This document shows positions 10,702 to 18,123 of a stretch of DNA of 55,608 nt, in pieces. Source of the stretch: Gammaproteobacteria bacterium (GTDB lineage: Bacteria > Pseudomonadota > Gammaproteobacteria > Steroidobacterales > Rariloculaceae). Numbering within the stretch: the first letter of the stretch is position 1; each line of letters begins with the position of its first letter. The notes beneath the pieces were generated by a model that saw only the letters and a list, made by a program, of their open reading frames with translations, did not search any database and was not told the origin of the DNA. Made by a program: the position numbers and the translations under genes. The DNA lies in contig PKRJ01000023.1 of the NCBI GenBank assembly GCA_017577365.1, positions 1 to 55,608 on the forward strand, in the 5' to 3' direction.

Positions 10702-10719
10702 TGTTGGGCGCAGGTGACA
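10702..10719. promoter_or_regulatory. Near-consensus GlrR activator site 2
   Basis: TGTT-N10-GACA, again one mismatch from TGTC-N10-GACA, centred about 84 bases upstream of the rightward sigma54 promoter at 10794. Together with the site at 10613 it makes a plausible upstream activating region shared by the two EF-hand genes. Confidence 0.4.
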
Positions 10720-10793
10720 CATTTTCCCGGCGCAACGCGGATCGAAACGCTTCGACGCGCGCGAAAGCACGCTAATGCGCGGCAAATAAGGCG

Positions 10794-10809
10794 TGGCATA
10801 CGTCTTGCA
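10794..10809 (+). promoter_or_regulatory. Sigma54 (-24/-12) promoter for the rightward EF-hand gene
   Basis: TGGCATACGTCTTGCA, with conserved GG and GC elements and exact sigma54 spacing. Expected transcription start is near 10820, leaving a leader of about 60 bases before the ATG at 10881. Confidence 0.75.
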
Positions 10810-10880
10810 ATCGTGCCCGGCGAGGGGAGGCCGGAGTGCTTCCCAGGTTGGTAATAACGGCAGTCATGGAGAAAAGACAG

Positions 10881-11105
10881 ATGAAAGCACGAGTACCCGT
10901 CACGCTACTGGCTATTGGCTTTTCCGCAGCTGCTCTCGCTCAAGGTCAAGCGCCTTCCTTCGAGGAGGTCGACCAGAACAGCGACGGCATGATCTCGCAG
11001 GATGAGGCTGCGCAGGTCGAGGGCCTGGACTTCGCGACGGCGGACCAGAACCAGGACGGTCAGCTGGATCGCGAGGAGTATCGTCAGGCCACCGAGCAGC
11101 AGTAA
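10881..11105 (+). CDS. Small secreted EF-hand protein
   Basis: 74 residues. A Sec signal peptide (MKARVPVTLLAIGFSAAALA, cleavage after residue 20) precedes two complete EF-hand loops, D31-x-N-S-D-G-x-I-x3-E42 and D55-x-N-Q-D-G-x-L-x3-E66. The ATG at 10881 is chosen because a GGAG element lies 9 bases upstream and because the signal peptide begins there; an ATG at 10866 would add five residues. It should be a soluble periplasmic or secreted calcium-binding protein. It is paired divergently with the EF-hand lipoprotein at 10227 and has its own sigma54-type promoter. No enzymatic motif is present. Confidence 0.8.
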   Translation: MKARVPVTLLAIGFSAAALAQGQAPSFEEVDQNSDGMISQDEAAQVEGLDFATADQNQDGQLDREEYRQATEQQ

Positions 11106-11116
11106 GCTGCGTCGTC

Positions 11117-11142
11117 GCGGGCGGCCGAGCTCGGTCGCCCGC
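11117..11142 (+). terminator. Possible terminator hairpin after the EF-hand gene
   Basis: An 11-base-pair GC-rich stem (GCGGGCGGCCG pairing with CGGTCGCCCGC, one G-U pair) around an AGCT loop, 11 bases past the stop codon. Only a weak pyrimidine run follows, so termination may be partial. Confidence 0.45.
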
Positions 11143-11307
11143 GCTTCTCTCGTCTGCACCCACCTCTGGCCCGCATCAGTGTTCTACCCTATAGACTTCG
11201 CGTGATGTACTGAGTCGATTACTTCCGCATTGGACTTGTATCTCCGCTCTACGCTACGCTGTTCGCATTAGCCGAAGAAAAAAACATTTGCGGGCGGGGA
11301 ACGAGCA

Positions 11308-13596
11308 ATGCGCGCACGTCACGTGCAGTCTCGGCTGGGCTTAGGCGCGCTCGCGGTCTTTGTTTCGCAAGCGCTTGTCGCACAGCCGTCGAGCGAACCG
11401 ATCGAGCAGATCGAGGTCGTCGGAACGACCCCGCTCGGTGCGTTGGCCGACGCGGACAGCATCGCGGCGAACGTCCAGCGCGCCACATCCGAGCAGCTTC
11501 GCGAGCGGGGCGCGCTTGACCTCGCAGATTTCATGCGGCGCAGCCTCGGAAGCGTTTTCGTCAACGAGGCGCAGAACAACCCGCTTCAACCCGACCTCCA
11601 GTATCGCGGCTTCGTCGGCTCGCCGCTGCTCGGCCTGCCGCAAGGCATCGCGGTTTACCAGGATGCCGTCCGAATCAACGAGCCGTTCGGCGATACGGTC
11701 AACTGGGCGCTGATTCCGGAGTCGGCGATCGATACGGTCTACGTGATGCCCGGCTCGAATCCGCTGTTCGGCCTGAACGCGCTCGGCGGGGCGATCGCGA
11801 TCGAGACGAAGGACGGCTTCACGCATCCGGGCACGAGGGCCGAGGCGTATACCGGTTCGTTCTCGCGCCTCGGGATGGAGGCCGAGACCGGCGGCTCGGT
11901 CAACGACCGGCTCGCGTGGTTCGTCACCGCGTCTCGCTTCGACGAGGACGGCTGGCGCGATTACTCGCCGTCGGAAGCGACGCAGTTCTTCGGGAATATC
12001 GGCTGGCAGTCGAGCCGGAGCAAGATCGAGCTCGGCCTGACGTATGCCGATACGGATCTGATCGGCAACGGCGCGGCGCCGGTGCAGCTCCTCGCAGTGG
12101 ATCGGAGCGCGATTTTCACCCGCCCGGATCAGACGCAGAACGAGCTGATGCTGCTCAGCCTGAAAGGGGAGCATGCGATCTCTGACCGGCTGACGCTTAG
12201 CGGCAACGTGTTCCGTCGCAGCAGCGATATCGCGACGTACAACGGCGACGACTCCGACTTCGAGGAGTGCGAGGACGTCGCCGGATTCATGTGCGAGGAA
12301 GAGGACGGCGAGGAGGAGCTCATCTTCGACCCGGACGGTTCGCCGATTCCCGCCTCCGACGCGATCGAAGGCGCGACCGTCAACCGCACCGATACGCAAC
12401 AGGACGCGATCGGCGCGAGCCTGCAGGCGGTTTGGTCCACGGCGATCGCCGGGCGTGAAAGCCAGCTCGTCGTCGGTGCCGTCTACGACGAGAGCGATAT
12501 CGCGTTTCACGCGAGCACCGAGCTCGGCGCGCTCGACTCGACTCGTCTCGCCGTCCCGGGCGGCGTATTCGTCGGCGATTCGTTCACCGCGATGAATGCC
12601 GACACGCAGAATCTCGGGCTCTATTTCGCGGCGATCGTGCAGCTCGCCGAGCGGCTCAGCCTGACGGTCGCGGGCCGCTACAACTCCACCGAGATCACGC
12701 TCGTCGATCGGCTCGGCACCGCGCTCGACGGACATCACGAGTTCGATCGCTTCAACCCGGCGATCGGTATCACTTATGCGCTTACGGATACCGTGACCGC
12801 GTACGCGGGCTACAGCGAGTCGAACCGCGCGCCGTCCCCGGTCGAGTTGACGTGTGCCGACGAGAACGATCCCTGCCGACTGCCGAACGCGTTCGTCGCC
12901 GATCCGCCTCTCGAGCAGGTCGTTGCGAAGACGTTCGAGGCGGGCGTGCGAGGCGCCGGAGAACGCCTCGCTTGGCACGCGGGCGTGTTCGCCACGACCA
13001 ATCACGACGACATCCTTTTCATCAGTGCCGGTGCGCTGACGAACCAAGGATTCTTCGACAACGTCGGCCGGACGCGGCGCCTCGGCCTCGAGCTCGATGC
13101 GAGCGGAAAGCTCGGCGAGCGATTCAGCTGGTTCGCGAACTACACCTGGCTCGACGCGACGTTCCGCAACTCGTTCTTCGTGCCGAGCCATCACCATCCG
13201 CTCGCCGTCGACGGCGAGATCCTCGTCGAACGCGGCGACGCGCTGCCCTTGATCCCGAGCCGCTTGCTCAAGGCCGGCTTCAGCGCGGAAGTCGCACCTC
13301 GTTTGACGGTCGGCGCCGACGTCTTGGCGAGCGGGTCGATGCACCTGCGCGGCGACGAGGGGAACCTGCTCGACAAGGTCGATGGCTACACGATCGGCAC
13401 GTTCCGTGCCGAGTACACCGTGAACGACAATACTCGCGTGTTCGCTCGTGTCGAGAACGTGCTCGATTCCGACTACGAAACGTTCGGCGTATTCGGCGAG
13501 GCCGACGAGGTGCTCGGCGACGAGTACGACGATCCTCGCTTCTTCTCACCCGGAGCCCCGCGCGCCGCGTGGGTCGGCATCCGCGTCTCGTTCTGA
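11308..13596 (+). CDS. TonB-dependent outer-membrane receptor
   Basis: 762 residues. A signal peptide (cleavage near residue 26, LVAQ) precedes a plug domain (about 30-180, with GSNPLFGLNALGGAIAIETK) and a beta-barrel running to the final aromatic strand WVGIRVSF. This is the standard layout for outer-membrane receptors that import chelated metals, vitamins or oligosaccharides using TonB energy. A GGGGAA ribosome site precedes the ATG. An unusual extracellular-type loop at about residues 311-350 is very acidic and has two Cys (321, 329), which might bind a cation or form a disulfide. No transporter or regulator lies beside it to reveal the ligand. It sits among calcium-binding secreted proteins. 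Confidence 0.88.
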   Translation: MRARHVQSRLGLGALAVFVSQALVAQPSSEPIEQIEVVGTTPLGALADADSIAANVQRATSEQLRERGALDLADFMRRSLGSVFVNEAQNNPLQPDLQYRGFVGSPLLGLPQGIAVYQDAVRINEPFGDTVNWALIPESAIDTVYVMPGSNPLFGLNALGGAIAIETKDGFTHPGTRAEAYTGSFSRLGMEAETGGSVNDRLAWFVTASRFDEDGWRDYSPSEATQFFGNIGWQSSRSKIELGLTYADTDLIGNGAAPVQLLAVDRSAIFTRPDQTQNELMLLSLKGEHAISDRLTLSGNVFRRSSDIATYNGDDSDFEECEDVAGFMCEEEDGEEELIFDPDGSPIPASDAIEGATVNRTDTQQDAIGASLQAVWSTAIAGRESQLVVGAVYDESDIAFHASTELGALDSTRLAVPGGVFVGDSFTAMNADTQNLGLYFAAIVQLAERLSLTVAGRYNSTEITLVDRLGTALDGHHEFDRFNPAIGITYALTDTVTAYAGYSESNRAPSPVELTCADENDPCRLPNAFVADPPLEQVVAKTFEAGVRGAGERLAWHAGVFATTNHDDILFISAGALTNQGFFDNVGRTRRLGLELDASGKLGERFSWFANYTWLDATFRNSFFVPSHHHPLAVDGEILVERGDALPLIPSRLLKAGFSAEVAPRLTVGADVLASGSMHLRGDEGNLLDKVDGYTIGTFRAEYTVNDNTRVFARVENVLDSDYETFGVFGEADEVLGDEYDDPRFFSPGAPRAAWVGIRVSF

Positions 13597-13823
13597 GCGC
13601 GCGTCGGTCGGAACGTATTTTGTTGGCGAACGAAAGTCCGTGACGAAGTTCCGTTACATCCGCGCCGACCGCGGTTAATTTCCCCACGTCTGGAACGGCG
13701 GCACGTCGCGCCGACTCTCGAGAACTTTCCCCTACGTCGTCGCAAAGCGAGAGCATCGGGCAGGCGGAACGTTCGACACGGCCCGGTCGAGCGCCGCCGT
13801 CCGCGGCCCGACGACAGGATGCG

Positions 13824-15839
13824 ATGGAGAGCGGTGACATGGCGACGGTGAGGAAACCGGAGCTCGAACGGAATCGACGGATCTTGGTGGTCGACGATAA
13901 CCGGTCGGTCCACGACGATTTCCACAGGATTCTTGCGGGCGGGCCGCAGCGATCGAAGCTCGAAGTGCTGCATGCCGAGCTTCTCGGCCGAGAGATTTCT
14001 CGGAACGACGACTCCTTCGAGCTCGACTCGGCCTTTCGCGGCGACGAGGCGCTCGAGCGGGTGCGTGTCGCGAGGCAAGCGGACCGTCCGTACGCGCTCG
14101 CGTTCGTCGACATGTGCACGGGGACGGGGCGCGCGGGTATCGAGACGGCGGCGAGCTTACTCAAGGAGGATCCGGAGCTCGGCGTCGTGCTCTGCTCGGC
14201 TTACTTGGATTGCAGCTGGGAGCACATCGCAGCCGCGCTCGGGAACACGGATCGGGTCGTGATCCTCAAGAAGCCGTTCGATCCGGTCGAGGTCAGGCAG
14301 CTGGCGCACGCGCTGCAGAAGCGATGGGAGCTCGCGCGCGAGCTCGCGACGAGAGTGGAGAACCTCGAAGCGATCGTCGCCGAGCGCACGCGCGAGCTCG
14401 AGGCGTCGAACGAGAAGTTGCGTTGCGAAGCCGCGGCGCGCGAGGAAGCGATGCGCAAGCTGGCCGAGACGAACGAGCGGATCAAGGCGCTTGCATATCA
14501 GGACGGGCTGACCGGTCTACCGAACCGAAGGCTTCTCGACGAGCATCTCGAGAAGGTTCTCGCGAGGGCACGGCGCAAGGGGACGGAGTTCGCCGTGCTG
14601 TTCATCGACTTCGACAACTTCAAGCTCATCAACGATACCGTCGGGCATCAGGCTGCGGACGGCGTGTTGAGGCAGCTCGCCGAGTCCCTGAGCGACTTGA
14701 TACGCATGGAGGACATGCTGAGCTACGCGGACACCGAGGGCGACATCGAGACGACCATCAGCCTCGAGCCGATCACCGATTCCGTGCTGTCGCGCCTCGG
14801 CGGCGACGAGTTCGTCGTGCTGTTGCCCGAGACGCGCGACCGCTTCGCGGCGGGCGTGGTCGCGAACCGCATTCTCAAGCATCTCGAGCGGCCGATACCG
14901 ACCGAGAAGGGCGACCTCGTCGTCACGGCGAGCATCGGCATCGCGACGTATCCCCACGACGGTCAAACGGGCGACGAGCTGATCCGCAACGCCGATACGG
15001 CGATGTACCACGCGAAGCAGCAGGGGAAGGCGGCGTATTCGTACTACGCCGAGGAGATGAACGCCGCTTCGGTCGAGCGCTTGAAGATCGAGAACCGTCT
15101 TCGTCTTGCGCTCGAAGAGGATCGGCTCGAGCTGCGTTATCAGCCGCGCATCGAGCTCGCGACGGGCAGACTCGTCGGCGCGGAGGCGCTCCTCAGGTGG
15201 CACGACGAGGAGCTCGGCGACGTCGAGCCCGCGAAGTTTATTCCGGTCGCCGAGGACAGCGGGCTGATCTTTCCGCTCGGCGAATGGGTGCTCGAGCACG
15301 CGTGCCTGCAGGCGGCGGCCTGGCGCCGCGAGGGTCTCGGTCCCGTGACCGTCGCCGTCAACGTATCGGCCATGCAGGTCAGCAGGTACCAGTTCCCCGA
15401 TAGCGTCGCGCGCGCGCTCGAGCGGAGCGGGCTCGCGCCCGAGCTGCTCGAGCTCGAGCTGACGGAGACCGCGGTGGCGTTCCTGCGTGACCGGGCGGAG
15501 GCGGTTCTCGGCGAGCTGCGCGAGCTGGGCGTTCGCCTGTCGCTCGACAATTTCGGCACCGGTCAGTCGTCGCTCGGCCAGCTCAAGCGTTTTCCGCTCG
15601 CGGCGCTCAAGGTGGATCGCGGATTCGTCGCGGGTTTCGGCCGGGACCCGGACGCCGCGTCGGTCGCCCAGGCCGCGATCGCCATCGCGCGAACTTTCGG
15701 CCTCGTCGCGATCGCGGAGGGAGTCGAGAACGCAATGCAAGCCGAAGTCCTCACGAACCTCGGCTGCCACTTCGCGCAAGGCGACTACTTCGGCATGGCG
15801 GTCGCTCCCGAGCGCATCGCGGCGCGCTTGCGGAGCTGA
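13824..15839 (+). CDS. Receiver-GGDEF-EAL cyclic-di-GMP protein
   Basis: 671 residues. An N-terminal receiver domain (acidic pair D24/D25, candidate phospho-acceptor D96, Lys149) is longer than usual and has CTGTGRAG after the Asp instead of the common MPG turn. A coiled coil (about 165-225) leads to a GGDEF domain with intact GGDEF (326-330), then an EAL domain with EAL (454-456), N513, E546 region (ELTE), K596 and E632. The EAL metal-binding DDFGTG motif reads DNFGTG (D575, N576), so phosphodiesterase activity may be weakened or lost. There is an extra segment of about 20 residues (300-320) before GGDEF. It probably makes or senses cyclic-di-GMP in response to a phosphorelay. No partner kinase is adjacent. 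Confidence 0.9.
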   Translation: MESGDMATVRKPELERNRRILVVDDNRSVHDDFHRILAGGPQRSKLEVLHAELLGREISRNDDSFELDSAFRGDEALERVRVARQADRPYALAFVDMCTGTGRAGIETAASLLKEDPELGVVLCSAYLDCSWEHIAAALGNTDRVVILKKPFDPVEVRQLAHALQKRWELARELATRVENLEAIVAERTRELEASNEKLRCEAAAREEAMRKLAETNERIKALAYQDGLTGLPNRRLLDEHLEKVLARARRKGTEFAVLFIDFDNFKLINDTVGHQAADGVLRQLAESLSDLIRMEDMLSYADTEGDIETTISLEPITDSVLSRLGGDEFVVLLPETRDRFAAGVVANRILKHLERPIPTEKGDLVVTASIGIATYPHDGQTGDELIRNADTAMYHAKQQGKAAYSYYAEEMNAASVERLKIENRLRLALEEDRLELRYQPRIELATGRLVGAEALLRWHDEELGDVEPAKFIPVAEDSGLIFPLGEWVLEHACLQAAAWRREGLGPVTVAVNVSAMQVSRYQFPDSVARALERSGLAPELLELELTETAVAFLRDRAEAVLGELRELGVRLSLDNFGTGQSSLGQLKRFPLAALKVDRGFVAGFGRDPDAASVAQAAIAIARTFGLVAIAEGVENAMQAEVLTNLGCHFAQGDYFGMAVAPERIAARLRS

Positions 15840-15881
15840 GACCTCGGCGCGAGCGGCGGCGCGTCGCTTCCCAGCCGCCGT

Positions 15882-15897
15882 TGGCACGTTGATTGCT
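15882..15897 (+). promoter_or_regulatory. Sigma54 (-24/-12) promoter for the DUF2959 lipoprotein gene
   Basis: TGGCACGTTGATTGCT is an exact match to TGGCACG-N4-TTGCW. Expected start near 15908 gives a leader of about 20 bases before the ATG at 15929. This rules out the alternative TTG start at 15893, which lies inside the -12 element. Confidence 0.8.
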
Positions 15898-15928
15898 GCC
15901 GTGCAAATGCCGTTCCGGGGGTGCGTGC

Positions 15929-16588
15929 ATGGCGCGAATACGTCAAAGGCCTTTTGGGAGCGTCCTCGTCACCGCGTTCCTCGCGGTCGGCGGGATGAGC
16001 TGCTCGGCGGCCTATTACCGTGCGCTCGAGACCATCGGCATCGAGAAGCGTGACGTCCTCGTCGACCGCGTCGAGGACGCCCGCGACGCTCAGGATGCCG
16101 CGGCGGAGCAGTTTCGTTCGGCGCTCGACCAGTACCGGAGCGTCGTCGCTTTCGAGGGCGGCGATCTGGAGGAGATGTACGACCGTCTCAACGGATCCTA
16201 CGAGGCGAGCGAGCGGCGTGCGCGTGCGGTGACCGAGCGCATCGACGCGGTGGAGCGAGTGGCCGGCGACTTGTTCGCCGAATGGGAAGGGGAGCTCGAC
16301 GAGTACTCCGATCCCGGTCTTCGGCGTCGCAGCGAACGGTTGCTCACGGAGACGCGTAATCGTTACGGCGACGTCATCGCCGCGATGCGCCGCGCCGAAG
16401 CGGCAATGTTCCCGGTGCTCGAGCTCTTCCAGGACCAGGTGCTCTTCTTGCGGCACAACCTGAACGCTCGCGCCATCGGCGCCCTCGAGACGGAGCTCGA
16501 TGCGATCGAAGAAGCGACGTCGGAGCTCCTTGCCGAGATGGAGCGCGCGATTGCCGAGGCGAGCGAATTCATTCGCTCGATGGGGTGA
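15929..16588 (+). CDS. DUF2959 family lipoprotein
   Basis: 219 residues. A basic start (MARIRQR) and hydrophobic stretch end in GGMSC, so Cys25 is the probable lipidation site. The mature protein is almost wholly alpha-helical and matches my memory of DUF2959: AYYRALETIGIEKRDVLVDRVEDARDAQ-type opening (residues 27 on), a central GGDLEEMYDRLN, and a late QVLFLRHNLNARAIGALE. The family is widespread in gammaproteobacteria and has no assigned biochemical function; an envelope-associated coiled-coil role is inference. It is immediately preceded by a sigma54-type promoter and followed by another that starts within its stop codon, so it and the PRC-barrel gene look separately but similarly controlled. 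Confidence 0.85.
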   Translation: MARIRQRPFGSVLVTAFLAVGGMSCSAAYYRALETIGIEKRDVLVDRVEDARDAQDAAAEQFRSALDQYRSVVAFEGGDLEEMYDRLNGSYEASERRARAVTERIDAVERVAGDLFAEWEGELDEYSDPGLRRRSERLLTETRNRYGDVIAAMRRAEAAMFPVLELFQDQVLFLRHNLNARAIGALETELDAIEEATSELLAEMERAIAEASEFIRSMG

Positions 16589-16603
16589 ATGGCACGCGCC
16601 TTG
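16588..16603 (+). promoter_or_regulatory. Sigma54 (-24/-12) promoter for the PRC-barrel gene
   Basis: TGGCACGCGCCTTGCA matches the consensus TGGCACG-N4-TTGCW at every defined position. Expected transcription start near 16615, about 24 bases before the ATG at 16639. Confidence 0.82.
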
Positions 16604-16638
16604 CACAAGGCGGCCTGATTCGAAACGGAGAACCGACC

Positions 16639-17037
16639 ATGAACGAGCATCGAGCCGCACTGCGGGCGATCAAGGGGTTGATGGTGTCGGCCTTGCTCGC
16701 CGCTGGTCCGGCGGTCGCGCAGGATATCGACCTCGCCGAGCTGCGAGAGCTCGATGACGATCGCACCGACATCACGTACGAAGGGATGAGCGTGCACGAT
16801 CTCGAGGAGCTCGATATCGTGCGCGAAGGCCAGAGAATCGGCGAGGTCGAGGACGTGCTCGCAAGAAACGACGAGGTCGTCGCTCTGGTCGTCGATCTCG
16901 AGGGCAACCTGCCCGGTCTCGGCGATCGCGACGTCGTCGTTCCGATCGGCGAGATCGAGCTCGTCGAGGGTCGAAGGCAGGCGGAGCTGTCGCTCACCGA
17001 CGAGGAGCTCGCAAAGCTTCCGGACTGGAACGATTGA
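16639..17037 (+). CDS. Secreted PRC-barrel domain protein
   Basis: 132 residues. A signal peptide ending AVA|Q (cleavage after about residue 27) is followed by a PRC-barrel fold, the small beta-barrel first described in photosynthetic reaction centres and RimM. The signature is the GQRIGEVEDVL strand followed by ALVVDLEG and VVVPIGEIEL. Periplasmic PRC-barrel proteins in proteobacteria are often stress-induced, but their binding partners are unknown. A GGAG ribosome site precedes the ATG. The sigma54-type promoter directly upstream suggests induction as part of an envelope response. Confidence 0.85.
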   Translation: MNEHRAALRAIKGLMVSALLAAGPAVAQDIDLAELRELDDDRTDITYEGMSVHDLEELDIVREGQRIGEVEDVLARNDEVVALVVDLEGNLPGLGDRDVVVPIGEIELVEGRRQAELSLTDEELAKLPDWND

Positions 17038-17043
17038 CCGCGC

Positions 17044-17871
17044 TCAGACGAGCAACGCGAGGATCACCGCGCCGAGCACGAGCCGGTAGAGCACGAACGG
17101 CAGCATCCCGAAGCGCGTTAGCCACTTCAGGAAGAAGTGGATGCACACAAACGCGGTGATCGCCGAAAGCGCGGCGCCCGCGGCGAAAGGCCCCCAGTCG
17201 ACCGGGTCAGGTCGAGCGACGAGCTCGCCGGCCTCGAGCGCGGCCGCAAGCCCCGTCACGGGGATCGCGAGCAGGAACGAGAAGCGCGCCGCGCCTTCCC
17301 TCGACAAGCCGGCGAGAAGCCCGGCCGTTATCGTGATGCCGGACCGGGACGTGCCCGGAACGAGCGCAATGGCCTGCGCGCAGCCGACGACCACCACGTC
17401 GCGCCACGTCAGCGAGTGCTCGGTCCGCGAGCCGTGACGGGTATCCGCGAACCAGAGCAGCAGACCGAAACCGATCGTCGTCGCGGCGATGACCGTCGGC
17501 GAGCGTAGCGTCGTTTCCACGATATCGTTGAAGGCCAGACCGGCGAGGCCTACGGGAACGGTGCCCCATAGCACCGCCCACGCGAGACGGCTGTCGCCGA
17601 TGCTGCGCCGAGCGAACAGCGAGCGCGTGAAGTCGACGGCCATGCGGCCGAGCTCCGCTCGAAAGTACACGATGACCGCGAGCAGCGTGCCGACATGCAC
17701 CGCGAGATCGAACGCCAGGCCTTGATCGGGCCAATCGGTGAAGCGCGGCACGAGGATCAGATGAGCGCTGCTCGAGATCGGAAGGAATTCGGTGATGCCC
17801 TGCACGATCGCGAGGACGACGATCTGGAGCCAGCCGATCGGCGCCGTATGTTCGCTTGCGAGTAAATCCAT
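17044..17871 (-). CDS. uppP: Undecaprenyl-diphosphatase UppP
   Basis: 275 residues, seven to eight membrane segments, the normal size for the BacA/UppP family. Both family motifs are present: the N-terminal GITEFLPISSSAHL (catalytic Glu and Ser) and the later PGTSRSGITIT with its essential Arg. The enzyme recycles undecaprenyl pyrophosphate to the monophosphate carrier used for peptidoglycan and other envelope polymers, and gives bacitracin tolerance when abundant. It is convergent with the PRC-barrel gene (6 bases apart) and divergent from the Ig/FG-GAP protein, whose sigma54-type promoter lies in the shared intergenic region. Confidence 0.95.
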   Translation of the reverse strand: MDLLASEHTAPIGWLQIVVLAIVQGITEFLPISSSAHLILVPRFTDWPDQGLAFDLAVHVGTLLAVIVYFRAELGRMAVDFTRSLFARRSIGDSRLAWAVLWGTVPVGLAGLAFNDIVETTLRSPTVIAATTIGFGLLLWFADTRHGSRTEHSLTWRDVVVVGCAQAIALVPGTSRSGITITAGLLAGLSREGAARFSFLLAIPVTGLAAALEAGELVARPDPVDWGPFAAGAALSAITAFVCIHFFLKWLTRFGMLPFVLYRLVLGAVILALLV

Positions 17872-17976
17872 AGAGTCGAAGTTGCTCTTCTCCGGCGTCG
17901 GTGCGCCGTCCTCGGGTGCGGCTAGTGTAATCGCGTCGGAGCGGTAGGACTCGCCGTCGGCTCACACTTGGAGGGG

Positions 17977-17992
17977 TGGCATGCTCCTTGCA
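17977..17992 (+). promoter_or_regulatory. Sigma54 (-24/-12) promoter for the Ig/FG-GAP surface protein
   Basis: TGGCATGCTCCTTGCA fits TGGCAYG-N4-TTGCW exactly. Expected start near 18004 leaves a leader of about 115 bases containing a small open frame (18055-18123). Confidence 0.8.
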
Positions 17993-18054
17993 GCCTCGCG
18001 AGTGCCCCAGGGGACGAGGGACTCTCGAGAACACGGAGAAGCGCGAGGGGGCAA

Positions 18055-18123
18055 GTGAACGCCTTGGCCATCGCGATCGCTCGCAGCGGACGCGTACGTA
18101 GGCGCGACGCGTGTCAACGATGA
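18055..18123 (+). CDS. Possible 22-residue leader peptide
   Basis: A GTG-initiated frame of 22 codons (MNALAIAIARSGRVRRRDACQR) with a strong GAGGGGGC ribosome site 2-3 bases upstream. Its TGA overlaps the ATG of the large surface-protein gene (ATGA at 18120-18123), the arrangement expected for translational coupling. The main gene has no good ribosome site of its own. There is no conservation evidence, so this may be fortuitous. Confidence 0.35.
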   Translation: MNALAIAIARSGRVRRRDACQR

